64,000 nucleotides of DNA from Bog-473 sp963777485 (GCA_963777485.1 CAVZQP010000002.1:1-64000), one strand, 5' to 3'; counted from the first letter of the stretch, positions 1-9,291 are shown. Program-made: numbers and translations. The notes: generated by a model from the sequence alone, not told the origin.

Positions 1-246
1 ACCTCGATCCGGCCACTGCTCGGCTTGATCAGTCCGAGGATCACCCGCAACAGGGTGGTATTGCCGGCGCCGTTCGAACCGATGAGGCCACAGAACCGCC
101 CGACCCAGAACGACACCCGGTCGAGAACCACGGCGACCTCCGAGCGACACGCTCATGTCCTCGACCCGGAGCACCGGTCGCGGCGCCCCCGCCGGTGGTA
201 TCGGAGCGCGGCCCTCCGGTTGCCGCCACGGGGTCGGCCTTCACGG
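1..246 (-). pseudogene. Remnant of a metal ABC transporter ATP-binding protein (ZnuC-like), 5' part only
   Basis: Read on the minus strand, this is the N-terminal part of an ABC ATPase lying directly downstream of the znuA-like remnant. One frame gives RPVLRVEDMSV and a second gives LDRVSF...GLIGSNGAGNTTLLRVILGLIKPSSGRIEV, so a frameshift falls near position 140. The Walker A motif reads GSNGAGNTT, with Asn in place of the essential Lys. The stretch between the first beta strands is also shorter than usual. Frameshift, lost lysine and deletion together indicate a dead gene. The rest lies outside the window. The ZnuC assignment rests on its neighbour and on similarity to the intact copy at 37938-38753. 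Confidence 0.6.
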
Positions 247-1176
247 TCACAGGTGCTGCGTGGAGGCGCCGGTGGTGATGGCCTTCTTTATGGCGTTGAG
301 CTCGGCCATCATCCAGGACTGGTAGTCGTAGCCGGGGACCGGCATGGTCTCGTAGACCCCGACCACCGGCACCCCGGCCGCGAGCGCGGTCTGGCGGATC
401 GAACCGGTGAGCGAGCTGGTGACTTGCTGGTTGTAGCAGAACACCTTCACCTGGTGCTCGGTGAAGAACCCATTCTCCAACGACACGTCCTGCGGCGTGG
501 GGTCGGTGCCGTTCATGATGTCGGCCTGGAACTGGAACGGCGTCAGGTTGTTGATCCCCATGGCCGTCAGCAGGTAGTCGGCGACCGGCTCGGTCGTGGC
601 CGCCGTCGTTGCCCGCGTACTTGGCCTTGAACGCGGCGATGGCGTAGATCCACGGCTGGAGCGAAGCCACGAACTTCGCCTCGTTGGCGTGGAAGGTCGA
701 CGCGTGGGCGGGGTCGAGCGTGGACAGATCGGTGGCCAGCGCCTTTGCCACGGCCGGCATCGTCCTCGGGTCGTACCACAGGTGCGGGTTCGCCGTGCTG
801 TCCGGCAGACGAAGTAGATGCTGCACGTTGATCACCTTGCGAGCCGAGTTCGGCGAGGCCGAGGCGAGGGTGCCCATGAACGTGTCGTAGCCGACCCCGT
901 TTTCGATCAGGAGGTTCGCGTTGGCGATGTCCTGACCGACGCTCGGCGTGGCCTCATAGGTATGGGGATCGGTGTTCGGGTTCGAGTCGACCGAGTACAC
1001 GCTCACGTACTTGCCGCCTATCTGCGACGCCACGTTGCCGTACTCGTTCTCTCCCGCCACGACCGCGACCTTGGCCCCGCCAGTTGCGCCGAGGCCGTGG
1101 TCACGATCGCCCCGACGGGCAACAGCACCACCGCCAGCTCCCACATCGCCGCGGCCACCTTCGCGAATCTGAACAT
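247..1176 (-). pseudogene. Frameshifted zinc/manganese ABC transporter substrate-binding protein (ZnuA/TroA-like)
   Basis: The start is the ATG at 1176, preceded by a clear GGAGG ribosome site. A hydrophobic signal peptide (MFRFAKVAAAMW...TASAQLA) is in one frame. The mature protein (AKVAVVAGENEYGNVASQIG, NTDPHTYEAT, NPHLWYDPRTMP) is in a second frame from about 1085. The C-terminal third (MGINNLTPFQFQ..., VPVVGVYETMP, ending at 247) returns to another frame near 600. Two frameshifts therefore break the gene. Metal-ligand histidines of cluster A-1 (DPHTYE, NPHLWYD) remain visible. It aligns along its length with the intact protein at 36994-37935. It is divergent from the ArsR gene. Either the locus has decayed or this stretch has sequencing indels. 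Confidence 0.8.
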
Positions 1177-1286
1177 CGTCCTCCGGTCTTTCACTGTCGT
1201 CGTCGGCGTCGCCGACACGGTCCTACCGACCCCGGTGCAAGCCCCAGGCGAATCCAGCGTCCTCAAGCGCTTGTCTGGATCGGTTT

Positions 1287-1317
1287 CAGATAACCGTAGA
1301 CCGTATCTGGAACGGTT
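1287..1317. promoter_or_regulatory. Overlapping inverted repeats upstream of the znuA remnant
   Basis: CAGATA (1287-1292) is repeated inversely as TATCTG (1304-1309), and AACCGT (1292-1297) as ACGGTT (1312-1317). They lie 110-140 bp upstream of the minus-strand znuA remnant, where its promoter and a metalloregulator operator would be expected. Function is inferred only from position. Confidence 0.3.
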
Positions 1318-1356
1318 GCAAATACACTCCGGGAAGATCGGCCGATCCATGGCTTG

Positions 1357-1372
1357 TTCCTTATATAAGGAA
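1357..1372. promoter_or_regulatory. Perfect 16-bp palindrome, probable operator of the ArsR-family gene
   Basis: TTCCTTATATAAGGAA is a perfect 16-bp palindrome ending 17 bp before the GTG start of the ArsR-type regulator, in the divergent gap with the znuA remnant. Its AT content contrasts with the surrounding GC-rich DNA. Autoregulatory ArsR/SmtB operators are AT-rich dyads placed like this, so binding by the adjacent gene product is the simplest reading. A Zur site is the alternative. Confidence 0.55.
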
Positions 1373-1389
1373 GCGCTAATGTATGAAGT

Positions 1390-1707
1390 GTGGTTGACAC
1401 CAAGGCGCCTGACCGCCTGGTCGGAGCGGTGGACCTGCTCAAGGCCCTGGCGTCTGCCATCCGTTTGGCCACCGTCGTCGAGCTCGGCGAGGGGCCTCGC
1501 TGCGTCCACGAGCTGCAGACGTCGCTCGAGGCCGCCGGACGGCAAGTGAGCCAGCCACTGTTGTCCCAGCACCTCAAGGTGCTACGCGAGGCCGGCCTGG
1601 TCACCACCACCCGGCGCGGTACCGAGATCACCTACCAACTGGCCGACGCCCACGTCGGTCACATCGTCAACGACGCCATCCGACACTCACAGGAGGAACA
1701 TCCATGA
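1390..1707 (+). CDS. ArsR/SmtB-family metal-responsive transcriptional regulator
   Basis: A 105-residue winged-helix protein starting at GTG. The recognition region VSQPLLSQHLKVLREAGLV followed by the wing TTTRRGTEITYQLAD is typical of ArsR/SmtB repressors, as is its length. It probably senses a metal ion such as zinc, because it sits between a zinc-type substrate-binding protein remnant, a His-rich metal-binding protein and a Zur. It overlaps the next gene by 4 bp (ATGA), so the two are translationally coupled. A perfect palindrome just upstream is a plausible autoregulatory site. No frameshift is seen, unlike most of its neighbours. The exact metal cannot be read from the sequence. Confidence 0.85.
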   Translation: MVDTKAPDRLVGAVDLLKALASAIRLATVVELGEGPRCVHELQTSLEAAGRQVSQPLLSQHLKVLREAGLVTTTRRGTEITYQLADAHVGHIVNDAIRHSQEEHP

Positions 1708-2001
1708 CCACCACCCACGCCGAGCACCCCGACCACACCCATGTGCACGGTGAAGGCTGCGGACACGTCGCCGTCCCCCACGGCGACCACGTCGACTACG
1801 TCCACGACGGGCACCTGCACGCCGCCCACGACGGGCACTTCGACGAGTGCACCACCGACGGACCACACCGAGCACCCCGGGCACGATCACACCCACGGCG
1901 AGGGCTGCGGACACGTCGCCGTCCCCCACGGTGACCACGTCGACTACATCCACGACGGGCACCGCCATGCCTCCCACGAAGGCCACTGGGACGACCACTG
2001 A
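1704..2001 (+). pseudogene. His-rich metal-binding protein with two homologous halves, interrupted by a frameshift
   Basis: The first frame from ATG 1704 encodes repeated HGEGCGHVAVPHGDHVDYVH and DGHLHAAHDGHFDEC. After a frameshift near 1850 the second frame repeats the same unit (HGEGCGHVAVPHGDHVDYIH, DGHRHASHEGHWDDH) to the stop at 2001. Joined, this is a protein of about 98 residues made of two tandem His/Asp/Cys-rich units. Proteins of this type accompany ArsR/Zur regulators and zinc or cobalt transporters in actinobacteria and probably buffer or deliver metal in the cytoplasm; no signal peptide is visible. The first half could still be made as a truncated 76-residue protein with an unrelated Arg-rich tail. 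Confidence 0.7.
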
Positions 2002-2028
2002 GCCGTCGGAACGGACCGGTACGGACTC

Positions 2029-2490
2029 ATGGTGATCGCCGCCGACGCTGACGGTCTGCCGGGTCGGGCGCCCCAAGAGCGCTCAACCCGGCAGAAGCGC
2101 GCCCTTGCCGCCGTCTTGGAAGCATCCGACGGGTTCCGCTCGGCTCAAGAACTTCACGCCGAGCTCCAAGCCCAAGGCGAGAACATCGCCCTCACCACCG
2201 TCTACAACCAAGTCCGAGCGCTCGCCGACGCGGGCGAGCTCGACGCCCTGCGAAGCGACGACGGCGAAACCCGCTACCGCCGCTGCGCCAGCGACGACCA
2301 CCACCACCACCTTGTCTGCCGCCACTGCGGCACCGCCATCGAAGTCGAAGGACCACAAGTCGAACGCTGGGCCACCAGGACCGGCAAGGAGCACGGCTTT
2401 CTCGACGTCACCCACACCGTCGAGATCATCGGCACCTGTCCAGACTGCGCACCCGCAGTTCAGCGACGCGGCCGTTCTCCCCGACCCTGA
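2029..2490 (+). CDS. zur: Fur-family zinc uptake regulator (Zur-like)
   Basis: A 153-residue Fur-family repressor. The N-terminal winged helix (residues about 15-85) includes SAQELHAELQAQGENIALTT and VYNQVRALADAGELDAL. It is followed by the metal-binding dimerisation domain with HHHHLVCRHCG and a C-terminal CPDC pair that together form the structural zinc site. Zur proteins repress zinc uptake genes when zinc is plentiful. It follows the His-rich protein by 27 bp and closes the metal locus. The reading frame is intact. A second Zur paralogue lies at 39615-40025, so the mobile element carries its own copy of the regulator. Confidence 0.85.
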   Translation: MVIAADADGLPGRAPQERSTRQKRALAAVLEASDGFRSAQELHAELQAQGENIALTTVYNQVRALADAGELDALRSDDGETRYRRCASDDHHHHLVCRHCGTAIEVEGPQVERWATRTGKEHGFLDVTHTVEIIGTCPDCAPAVQRRGRSPRP

Positions 2491-2940
2491 GTTCGTTCCA
2501 ACTCAACGAAGTCACGGTGGCCTCGTTCGGGTCACCCAGGTCCTCGACACGCTGATGAAGAGGCCACCGCGCGGCCCCGATGCAGGGAATCATGTAACCG
2601 ACAAGGCCACGGAGTTACTGCCGTACGGGGCGTAGGGGCGCCCGCATTTCTTGAGCCGCCATCAGCCCGTCGAGCACCTCTCTGATTACAGACGAAGACT
2701 CGCAAGACCACCGGTGCTCTACGGCGTCAATTCGCCGGATCGGCTCGCAACAACTTCTGGCGGCCTCGTGATCGTTGAAGTTCGCCCTGCGGGCGACCCC
2801 GCCAGAACTTCTTGCTCGGCCCAAGGGCTGCCCTCTCCGGAACTTGACCCCGCTTCGCTGCCGGCGGAGATCGCCGGTCATGCGAACGACGCAGTGGAGT
2901 CGTTCGCAAGGAACGAAGGTAAGAGCACGAGGAGAGAATC
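2491..2940. other. Gene-free 450 bp with nested inverted repeats; candidate oriT or control region
   Basis: No open frame here resembles a protein. Two structures stand out: GAAGTTC (2777-2783) pairs with GAACTTC (2805-2811) around an inner hairpin TCGCCC-TGC-GGGCGA (2782-2796), and CCGGCG-GAGAT-CGCCGG forms a hairpin at 2861-2877. They lie just upstream of ssb and the relaxase gene, where a transfer origin is often found. The oriT role is inference from position and structure only. Confidence 0.3.
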
Positions 2941-3544
2941 ATGAGCAACACGACAACCATCGTCCCCGGGAACCTGACTCGGGAGCCCGAATCCGCTACA
3001 CCCGCGAACGTCAGGCACGACCCAACTGGGGGTCGCCGTCAGCCGGCGCTGGCAGAACCGGACCAGCCAGGAGTGGCAGGAGGCGACGTCGTTCTTCGAC
3101 GTGATCTGCTGGCGTGACCTGGCAGAGAACGTAGCCCTCAGCCTTTCCAAGGGCATGCCCGTGGTGGTCACCGGCCGCCTCGAGCAGCGCAACTGGGAGA
3201 GCGACGAGGGCGAGCATCGATCCAAGGTCGAGATCGTGGCCGACGAGATCGGCCCGAGTCTGCGCTTCGCCACTGCTGACGTGCGGCGGGTCCAGCTTCA
3301 GGAGGCCGCCAACTTCCTAGCCCGGAGCGGACTTCCTGCTCACGCAAATCCCCCAAAGCAACAGCCCCGGCCCTGCCGGGGTTGTTGCGCGTCCGGGTTC
3401 AGGCCGTGCCGGCAGAGCCAGCGCGCTCGGGCGACTGTTGGAGTATCGGGCGCGTCGAACTGTGCCACCGAAGGCCCCGAATCCGTCGCCCCCAATCCCA
3501 CTCCATCGGACTACTTCAGCGGCCCGAACTCTGACAATCCGTAG
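2941..3544 (+). pseudogene. ssb: Frameshifted single-stranded DNA-binding protein
   Basis: An ATG at 2941 with a GAGGAG ribosome site begins MSNTTTIVPGNLTREPE, the usual start of an actinobacterial SSB. The sequence then moves to a second frame (IRYTRERQ) near 2990 and to a third near 3020 (frame of QNRTSQEWQEATSFFDVICW). It continues as WRDLAENVALSLSKGMPVVV and FATADVRRV. At least two frameshifts break the OB fold. The region after about 3295 no longer looks like SSB and lacks the acidic DDDIPF-type tail. SSBs are commonly carried beside relaxases on mobile elements, where they protect transferred single strands. From the hairpin at 3359 to 3753 I see no further gene. Confidence 0.75.
3359..3387. 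terminator. Strong GC hairpin after the ssb remnant
   Basis: CAACAGCCCCGG (3359-3370) pairs with CCGGGGTTGTTG (3376-3387), 12 base pairs with one G-U, around a 5-nt loop. No T tract follows. It may be a terminator for ssb or a structural element ahead of the relaxase gene. Confidence 0.4.
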
Positions 3545-3753
3545 CACAGCATTTCCCTCCACCTACACGCGCGCTCTTCTGTCCCAGTGCGCCTCGTCGC
3601 TCCCAGTCCAGACCGCTACGTTCTCGGCCGCCCATCAGCCACATCAGATTGCTTCACACGTCTGGCACCCGTGGCTCGCTCAAGGGGCTGATCGTGGTCG
3701 CCGGTCCCACCGTAGCTGCGGGACGAGGGTCGTCCCAACGACGGGAGTGCGAC

Positions 3754-6700
3754 GTGATTTCGTTGCGCCGGATGAGCTTGGGCGCTGGGTATCGGTACCT
3801 GATGGAGTCCGTGGCGGCGGGCGATGGAGTCCGTCGCCAGTCAACAAGTCTGACCACCTACTACACCCAGTCGGGTACACCACCGGGCGTGTTCCTGGGC
3901 GCCGGCCTGGCCGCCCTCGACGACGGTCGAGGGGTCGTAAAGGGATCGGCAGTCGGCGAAGAGCACCTGTTCAACCTCCTCGGAATGTGCGCCGACCCGG
4001 TGACTGGGAAAGCCTTGGGCCGCCCGCCCAACCGCTCCCAGCTCTCCTTGGCCACGCGGATGGCAGAGCGAGGGCAGGCCATCGCACCAACCGCCAGTGA
4101 GGCGGAGCGAGCCGGACAGAAACCCTGGAGCGAGGCCGGGGAACGAGCTCGAGGGGGAAAGTTCCGCGCCCCCGTGGCCGGGTTCGACCTCACCTTCTCG
4201 CCCTCCAAGTCGGTGTCCACAGCTTGGGCCCTGGCCGAAAGGGAGACCAAGGCGCTCATCTACGACTGCCACCGCCGGGCCATCGACGTCGTGCTGACCT
4301 ACGCCGAGCGCGAGGTGTTCCGCTCGCGCTCGGGCAAGGGTGGCGTAGTCCAAGAGGACGTCGAAGGTGTGGTGGCCACCGCGTTCAGCCACTGGGACTC
4401 GAGGGCCGGAGACCCCCAGCTTCACGACCATGTCGTGGTGGCCAACCGGGCGCGCTCCGTCTCTGACGGCACCTGGCGGACCCTCGACTCGCGGGGCCTG
4501 TTCAAGTCTGTGGTGATGCTCTCCGAGCTGCACCAGGGCGTGCTCAGCGACCTGTTGACCGAAGCTCTCGGGTGGGGCTGGGACGGTCGGACACGCCGGC
4601 ACTCGGAACAACTGCGGTGGGAGGTGACCGGCGTATCAGAGGCGCTGATGACCGAATTTTCCCAGCGGGCCGCCGTAATCGAGGACCGCAAGACCGCGTT
4701 GGTGGACGCCTTCGTCGCCGCCCTTGGGCGCCAGCCGACCAGTGTGGAGTTGCTGAAGCTGCGCCAACGAGCGACCTTGGAAACCCGACCCCTCAAGGAG
4801 CATCACAGCCTGCGAGAGTTGACCAGAGGGTGGCGAGGACGAGCGGAGAGTTACATCGGAGACGACCAATCCTCATGGGTGGCCAGCCTGGCCGATCGCA
4901 ACGATCTGCCCCTCTTGCACGCCGAGGACCTGGCCGATGAGATCCTGGCCGACGCCGCCGGCGTGGCGGTGCAGAGCGTGGCCGAGCGCCGGGCCACCTT
5001 CTCCCGGGCCAACGTCCTGGCCGAGGTGCACCGCCAGTTCCACGGTGTCCGCTTCGCCTCGCCAGACGAGCGGATCGCGCTGGCCGAGCGCACCGTGGAC
5101 CTGGCGCTGGCCCAGTCCCTGCTGGTCTCGGCACCCAAGCTGCACCACACGCCCGAGCGTCTGCGCCGCGCCGACTGGATCGAGCCGGTTCCGGGCCAAG
5201 GGCCACGAGGTATACACCACCGCGACGCTGTTGGAGGCCGAGGCCCGGCTGCTCGAGGCCGGGCGCCAGGTGGGCGGGCCCGACGTTTCCATGGGCGTCG
5301 TGGCGTCGGTGACCGGGGCCAACCTGCGCGGACGGCACCATCCACTCAGCATCGATCAGGCGCTGGCCGTGGAGCGAATCGCCACCTCGGGCCGCTCCCT
5401 CGACGTGCTGGTCGGTCCGGCCGGAACGGGCAAGTCCACCACGATGGCCGGGCTCCGGGCGGTGTGGGAAGCCGAGTACGGAGCGGGCTCGGTGCTGGGC
5501 CTGGCCCCCTCTGCCGCCGCGGCCGAGGTGCTCTCAGAGGAGCTCGGTATCGACACGGAGAACACGGCCAAGTGGCTCTACGAGCACCGCCGAGAAGCCG
5601 AACGGCTGCACGCGCTGGCGGAGTTGCGAGGTGAACTGGCGTCTCCTCACCCCACGTCCGGGCAACCCTCGGCCACGCGAGCCAAGGTGGCCCGGGCCGA
5701 AGCTGAACTGGCCCGCTGGTGGCTCCGCGCCGGTCAGCTGGTGATCGTCGACGAGGCCAGCCTGGCCGGAACGTTCGCACTCGATGAACTCGTGAGCGCG
5801 GCCGGAGCCGCCGGGAGCAAAGTGGTCCTGGTCGGTGATGACCGTCAGATCAGCGCGGTGGAGTCCGGCGGGATGTTCGCCGCCCTGGTACGTGACCGCG
5901 ACGGCCTGGCCCCAGCATTGAGCGACGTGCGCCGGTTCTCCCACGAATGGGAGAAGGCGGCCAGCGTCGAGCTGCGGCAGGGATCTCCCGACGCCATCGA
6001 CGCCTACACAGCGCACGGGCAGATCGACGAGGGGAACCGTGAGGAGATGCTCGACGCCCTCTACCGGGGATGGAAGGAGGACACCAGGGCCGGCCGGACG
6101 AGCCTGATGATCGCCGGAGACCTGGGCAGTGTGAGCGAGCTCAACGGCCGGGCCCGGGCCGAGCGGATCGCCGCCGGAGAGGTGGAAGAGCGCGGGTTGG
6201 ACGTGGCCGGTGCAGGCACGGCCGGGGTGGGCGACAAGATCGTCACCCGTCAGAACGACCGGCGCCTCGCCTCGGGCCGAAGCTGGGTCCGCAACGGCGA
6301 TCAGTGGACCGTTGCTTCCACCCATGACGATGGTTCCATGACGGTCCAGCGGGTCAAGGGCACAGGGAAAGTCGTCCTCCCAGCCGGCTACGTGCGGGAA
6401 CACGTCGAGCTCGCCTACGCCTCGACGGCGCACCGGGCCCAGGGCCGCAGTGTCGACACGGCGCACGCCATGGTCTCTTCGACCACCACCCGCGAGGTCC
6501 TCTACGTCTCGGTCACAAGGGGAACGGAGCACAACCGGCTCTACGTGGACACCCACTACGATCCCGACCCGCAGACCTCCCACGGCGACGTGGGCGAGCC
6601 GGTGACGGCTCGAGAGCTGCTGGCCGGGGTGCTGCGCAACGAGGGTGCCGACGTGGCGGCGCACGAGATGATCCGCCGCGCACAGGACGAGACAGAAGGC

Positions 6701-7426
6701 ATGGAGCGCCTGTCGGCCGAGTACCTGACGCTGGCCACACTGGCCCAAGCAGAGCGCTGGGACGCCTTGCTCGTCCGCTCCGGGCTGACCGATGCCGAGC
6801 TGGAAGCCGCTCGGGCCAGCGAGGCGCACGGCCCGCTGCTGGCATCGCTGCGCGAGGCCGAAGCCCGTGGTCTCGACGTCGAGGCAGCCTTCTCCCAACT
6901 GGTGGCCCGGCGCTCCCTGGCCGACGCCGCCGACGTGGCCGCGGTGCTCCACGGCCGGGTGGACCGCTGGGCCCAGGCGGCCGGTGGCCGACGGCGGAGA
7001 GCAGACAATCTCATCGCCGGGCTGATTCCCAGGGCAAGAGGCGTCAGCGACCCCGAGATGGCCCAGGCGTTGGCTGAGCGGGATGCGGCCATACAAGAGC
7101 GTGCCCTCACCTTGGCCGCCCAAGCGATCGAGGCCGGAGCCGGCTGGGTGCAACGCCTCGGGAGCCTGCCGTCCGATCCTTCCCGACGAGCCCGCTGGGT
7201 TCGTGAAGTCTCGACGGTCGCGGCCTATCGGGACCGCTGGCACATCACCGAGCAGCGCAGCATCGGGGCCAAGAGCGATGTCGGGAGCACTGAGCAGATG
7301 GGCCAGCGCCAGCGGGCACTGGCCGCGGCAGAGCGCGCCGTGGCCATCAGCCACGACGCTCATGGCGAACAAGCAGGCCCTGCCTGGGAGCCGCAGATCG
7401 AGGTGGTGACGGGAGTCGAGCTCTGA
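3754..7426 (+). pseudogene. MobF-type conjugative relaxase-helicase (TraA-like) with one frameshift
   Basis: Start chosen at GTG 3754 (GGGAG upstream), since conserved sequence begins there (RRMSLGAGYRYL, SLTTYYTQSG). The relaxase domain shows candidate catalytic tyrosines (GYRYL, TTYYT) and the metal-binding histidines in LHDHVVVANRARS. After a frameshift at about 5188 the second frame continues with RFRAKGHEVYTT and a RecD/TraI-like helicase: Walker A VGPAGTGKSTT, Walker B VIVDEAS, LVGDDRQISAVESGG, and TAHRAQGRSVDTAHAM. About 1220 residues in all. Such proteins nick oriT, stay attached to the 5' end and unwind the transferred strand. The two halves could be separate polypeptides, but the break falls inside the conserved linker, so a single damaged gene is more likely. 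Confidence 0.85.
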
Positions 7427-7436
7427 GTCGGCGTCC

Positions 7437-8963
7437 CTATGCCGCGCCACGAAGGCTCTGCTCGAGTCGTCGGACGCCCCGGTCTTCTCGCCCGGGAGCC
7501 ACTCCCTGGTAGATGTCGAGGAACACCGAGAGGGTCCGGTGACCTGACCAGCGCTGGCAGACGACGGCATCGACTCCCTCCCGTAGCCACCAGGAGCAGG
7601 CGGCATGGCGCAGGTCGTGGCGCCGGAGGCGCGAGAGTTTGGATTGGCGGGGGTCGTCGGGTGCGAGGTCGGCCCTGCGGGGGAACAACTTGGCGCACGC
7701 CGGCTCCCACACGCTGACGGCGAACCTGTTGCCGGCGAACGCTTTGCCATTGCGGTGGAACACGAGCCCGCCGGGGCCTTCGCCGTAGAGCTCCAGGTGT
7801 TGACGGAGCTTGGCAACCAGAAGCGACGGCACGGGGACCCGGCGGCTCTCGGTGAGATCTCGGTCCTTCAGTGGTCCCCATTCGGGATCCTCGTCGGGGT
7901 CGAGCCACCGATCCCGGGTCGGACGATGGGTGCGTCGGACGACGAGCCATCCGGCCTCATCGGCCGACGGCAGTTCCAGGTCCTCGCTCACGAGCCCGGC
8001 CGCCTCCCCTGGTCGAAGCCCGCACAGAGCCATGACCAGCACGAAACACTCGACAACTCCGCCCCACGCCCCCTCGGAGACGCACGCTTCAGCCAGCGCC
8101 AGTGACTGGGACAGGCTGAGCACCATGTCGGCGTCCACGGCCAGACCGGCCCGCCCGGCCGCCAGCGTGGCCTTACCCTTCACCTTGCGTCGGGCACGGA
8201 CCACCACCCACGGGCTTCGGTCGATCGGGAGGTCATCCCGGGCGATCGCCCAGTTCCAGGCCGCCCTGAGCGGTTGCAGGTACCGGGTCAGGGTCGCCGC
8301 CGACAGCCGCGTGCCGGGTTTGCGTTCGCTGACCTCGATCCGTGAGACGAATGCCTCAATCTGCTTCGAGGTGAGCGAGTCGGCGGGAGCCGAATGGGCT
8401 TCCAGCCACCGCTGCCCGGCCAGCTGCCGATCGGTGATCCGCCCCTCCAGGTGGGCCGGCAGGAAGCTGGCCTGGCTCAGGTAGTCCTCGACGGCGACGA
8501 GATCGTCGCCGGCCGGCTCAGCGCCCGGCACCAGCAGCCAGCGCCGTGCCCGGTTGTACGACCGTGCCGCCGCCTCCTTGGTCGCCGGCTCCCATTCGGA
8601 GTGTTGGTGGAAATAGAGCTCCGTCAGGGCGAACACCGAAGGTGCCACAGACACCGCTGGTGCCTGCGGTTCGACGAACTGCTTCGTCTTGAGATCGAAG
8701 GGCAGCCCACGGGTGAAATCCCGCTCTGCCCGCTCCCTCCACGTCTCGGCCAATCCGGCTTTGTGGAAGCGCTTGAACCACTGGACGCCGTCACACTTGC
8801 CCTTGACGTCCCAGCAGTCGACATTCCGCCGCCTGACCCCACCGCTGGCCCGGTCGGTCGCCCGCTGGACCCTCCTCTGCTTGACGACCCATGCCTGGAA
8901 CGTCCTCGGAACCCACGGATCCGGGTAGTTGCGGGCCATTGCGATCACCTCCAACCGGCTCAC
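7437..8963 (-). CDS. int: Tyrosine site-specific recombinase (integrase) of the mobile element
   Basis: A 508-residue phage-type integrase, intact. The catalytic domain in the C-terminal half shows the first Arg in CGLRPGEAAGL, the H-x-x-R box in RRHDLRHAACSWWL, the later His in WSGHRTLSVF and the nucleophile Tyr in FLDIYQG. A core-binding SAM-like domain (about 180-270, ending in RYLQPLRAAWNWAI) precedes it. It would catalyse excision and integration of the element. It is convergent with the relaxase gene (10 bp apart) and its start lies 255 bp from a tRNA-Thr gene. The catalytic residues and length suggest it is still functional, unlike several genes of the same element. Confidence 0.92.
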   Translation of the reverse strand: MSRLEVIAMARNYPDPWVPRTFQAWVVKQRRVQRATDRASGGVRRRNVDCWDVKGKCDGVQWFKRFHKAGLAETWRERAERDFTRGLPFDLKTKQFVEPQAPAVSVAPSVFALTELYFHQHSEWEPATKEAAARSYNRARRWLLVPGAEPAGDDLVAVEDYLSQASFLPAHLEGRITDRQLAGQRWLEAHSAPADSLTSKQIEAFVSRIEVSERKPGTRLSAATLTRYLQPLRAAWNWAIARDDLPIDRSPWVVVRARRKVKGKATLAAGRAGLAVDADMVLSLSQSLALAEACVSEGAWGGVVECFVLVMALCGLRPGEAAGLVSEDLELPSADEAGWLVVRRTHRPTRDRWLDPDEDPEWGPLKDRDLTESRRVPVPSLLVAKLRQHLELYGEGPGGLVFHRNGKAFAGNRFAVSVWEPACAKLFPRRADLAPDDPRQSKLSRLRRHDLRHAACSWWLREGVDAVVCQRWSGHRTLSVFLDIYQGVAPGREDRGVRRLEQSLRGAA

Positions 8964-9020
8964 CGTGGCGGTGATCCGTGCCTGACTGTCCGGGACCGGA
9001 TCACCAGCGTACCCCCGTCA

Positions 9021-9039
9021 GGTTGAATCTGGGTTGAAT
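9021..9039. repeat. Short direct repeat beside the integrase, possible attachment-site arm
   Basis: GGTTGAAT occurs at 9021-9028 and 9032-9039, an 11-bp period, in the 255-bp gap between the integrase start and tRNA-Thr. Direct repeats at helical spacing are usual for integrase or excisionase arm sites. The rest of the gap (8964-9218) shows no gene. Confidence 0.35.
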
Positions 9040-9218
9040 TGAGAGCCGAAAAGGCGCCGATCGACCCTCTTTCGGCCCCCGTCTTCGGTCGGTCGGCCAC
9101 TCTCATCGGATCCCGTGTGGCCGATAACCGGTTCACAGATTATGACCTTGAACAGGTAGTTCGAGGGAAATACCCTTGGCTCCTGTGGTAACGGCAGACG
9201 TCCTAGAATGGGACACAC

Positions 9219-9291
9219 GCCCGAGTAGCTCAGTTGGTAGAGCACTTCACTTGTAATGAAGATGTCGCGGGTTCGATTCCTGCCTCGGGCT
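9219..9291 (+). tRNA. tRNA-Thr (anticodon UGU)
   Basis: A 73-nt cloverleaf. The 7-bp acceptor stem is GCCCGAG with CTCGGGC, the discriminator is T, and no CCA is encoded. The D-arm region is GCTCAGTTGGTAGAGC. The anticodon stem CTTCA/TGAAG encloses loop CTTGTAA with anticodon TGT. The T arm contains GGTTCGATTCC. It marks the boundary between the mobile element and core chromosome. The integrase is on its 5' side, which is not the usual arrangement for insertion into a tRNA 3' end. Confidence 0.97.

Noticed and set aside
2651..2944. 97-codon open frame before ssb
   Set aside because: No similarity or ribosome site, it runs through the inverted repeats, and its end overlaps the ssb start.
5534..7816. 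Minus-strand open frame of 760 codons opposite the relaxase gene
   Set aside because: It lies antisense to the well-conserved helicase domain, contains no recognisable motif and has the His/Arg/Gly-rich composition typical of antisense frames in GC-rich DNA.
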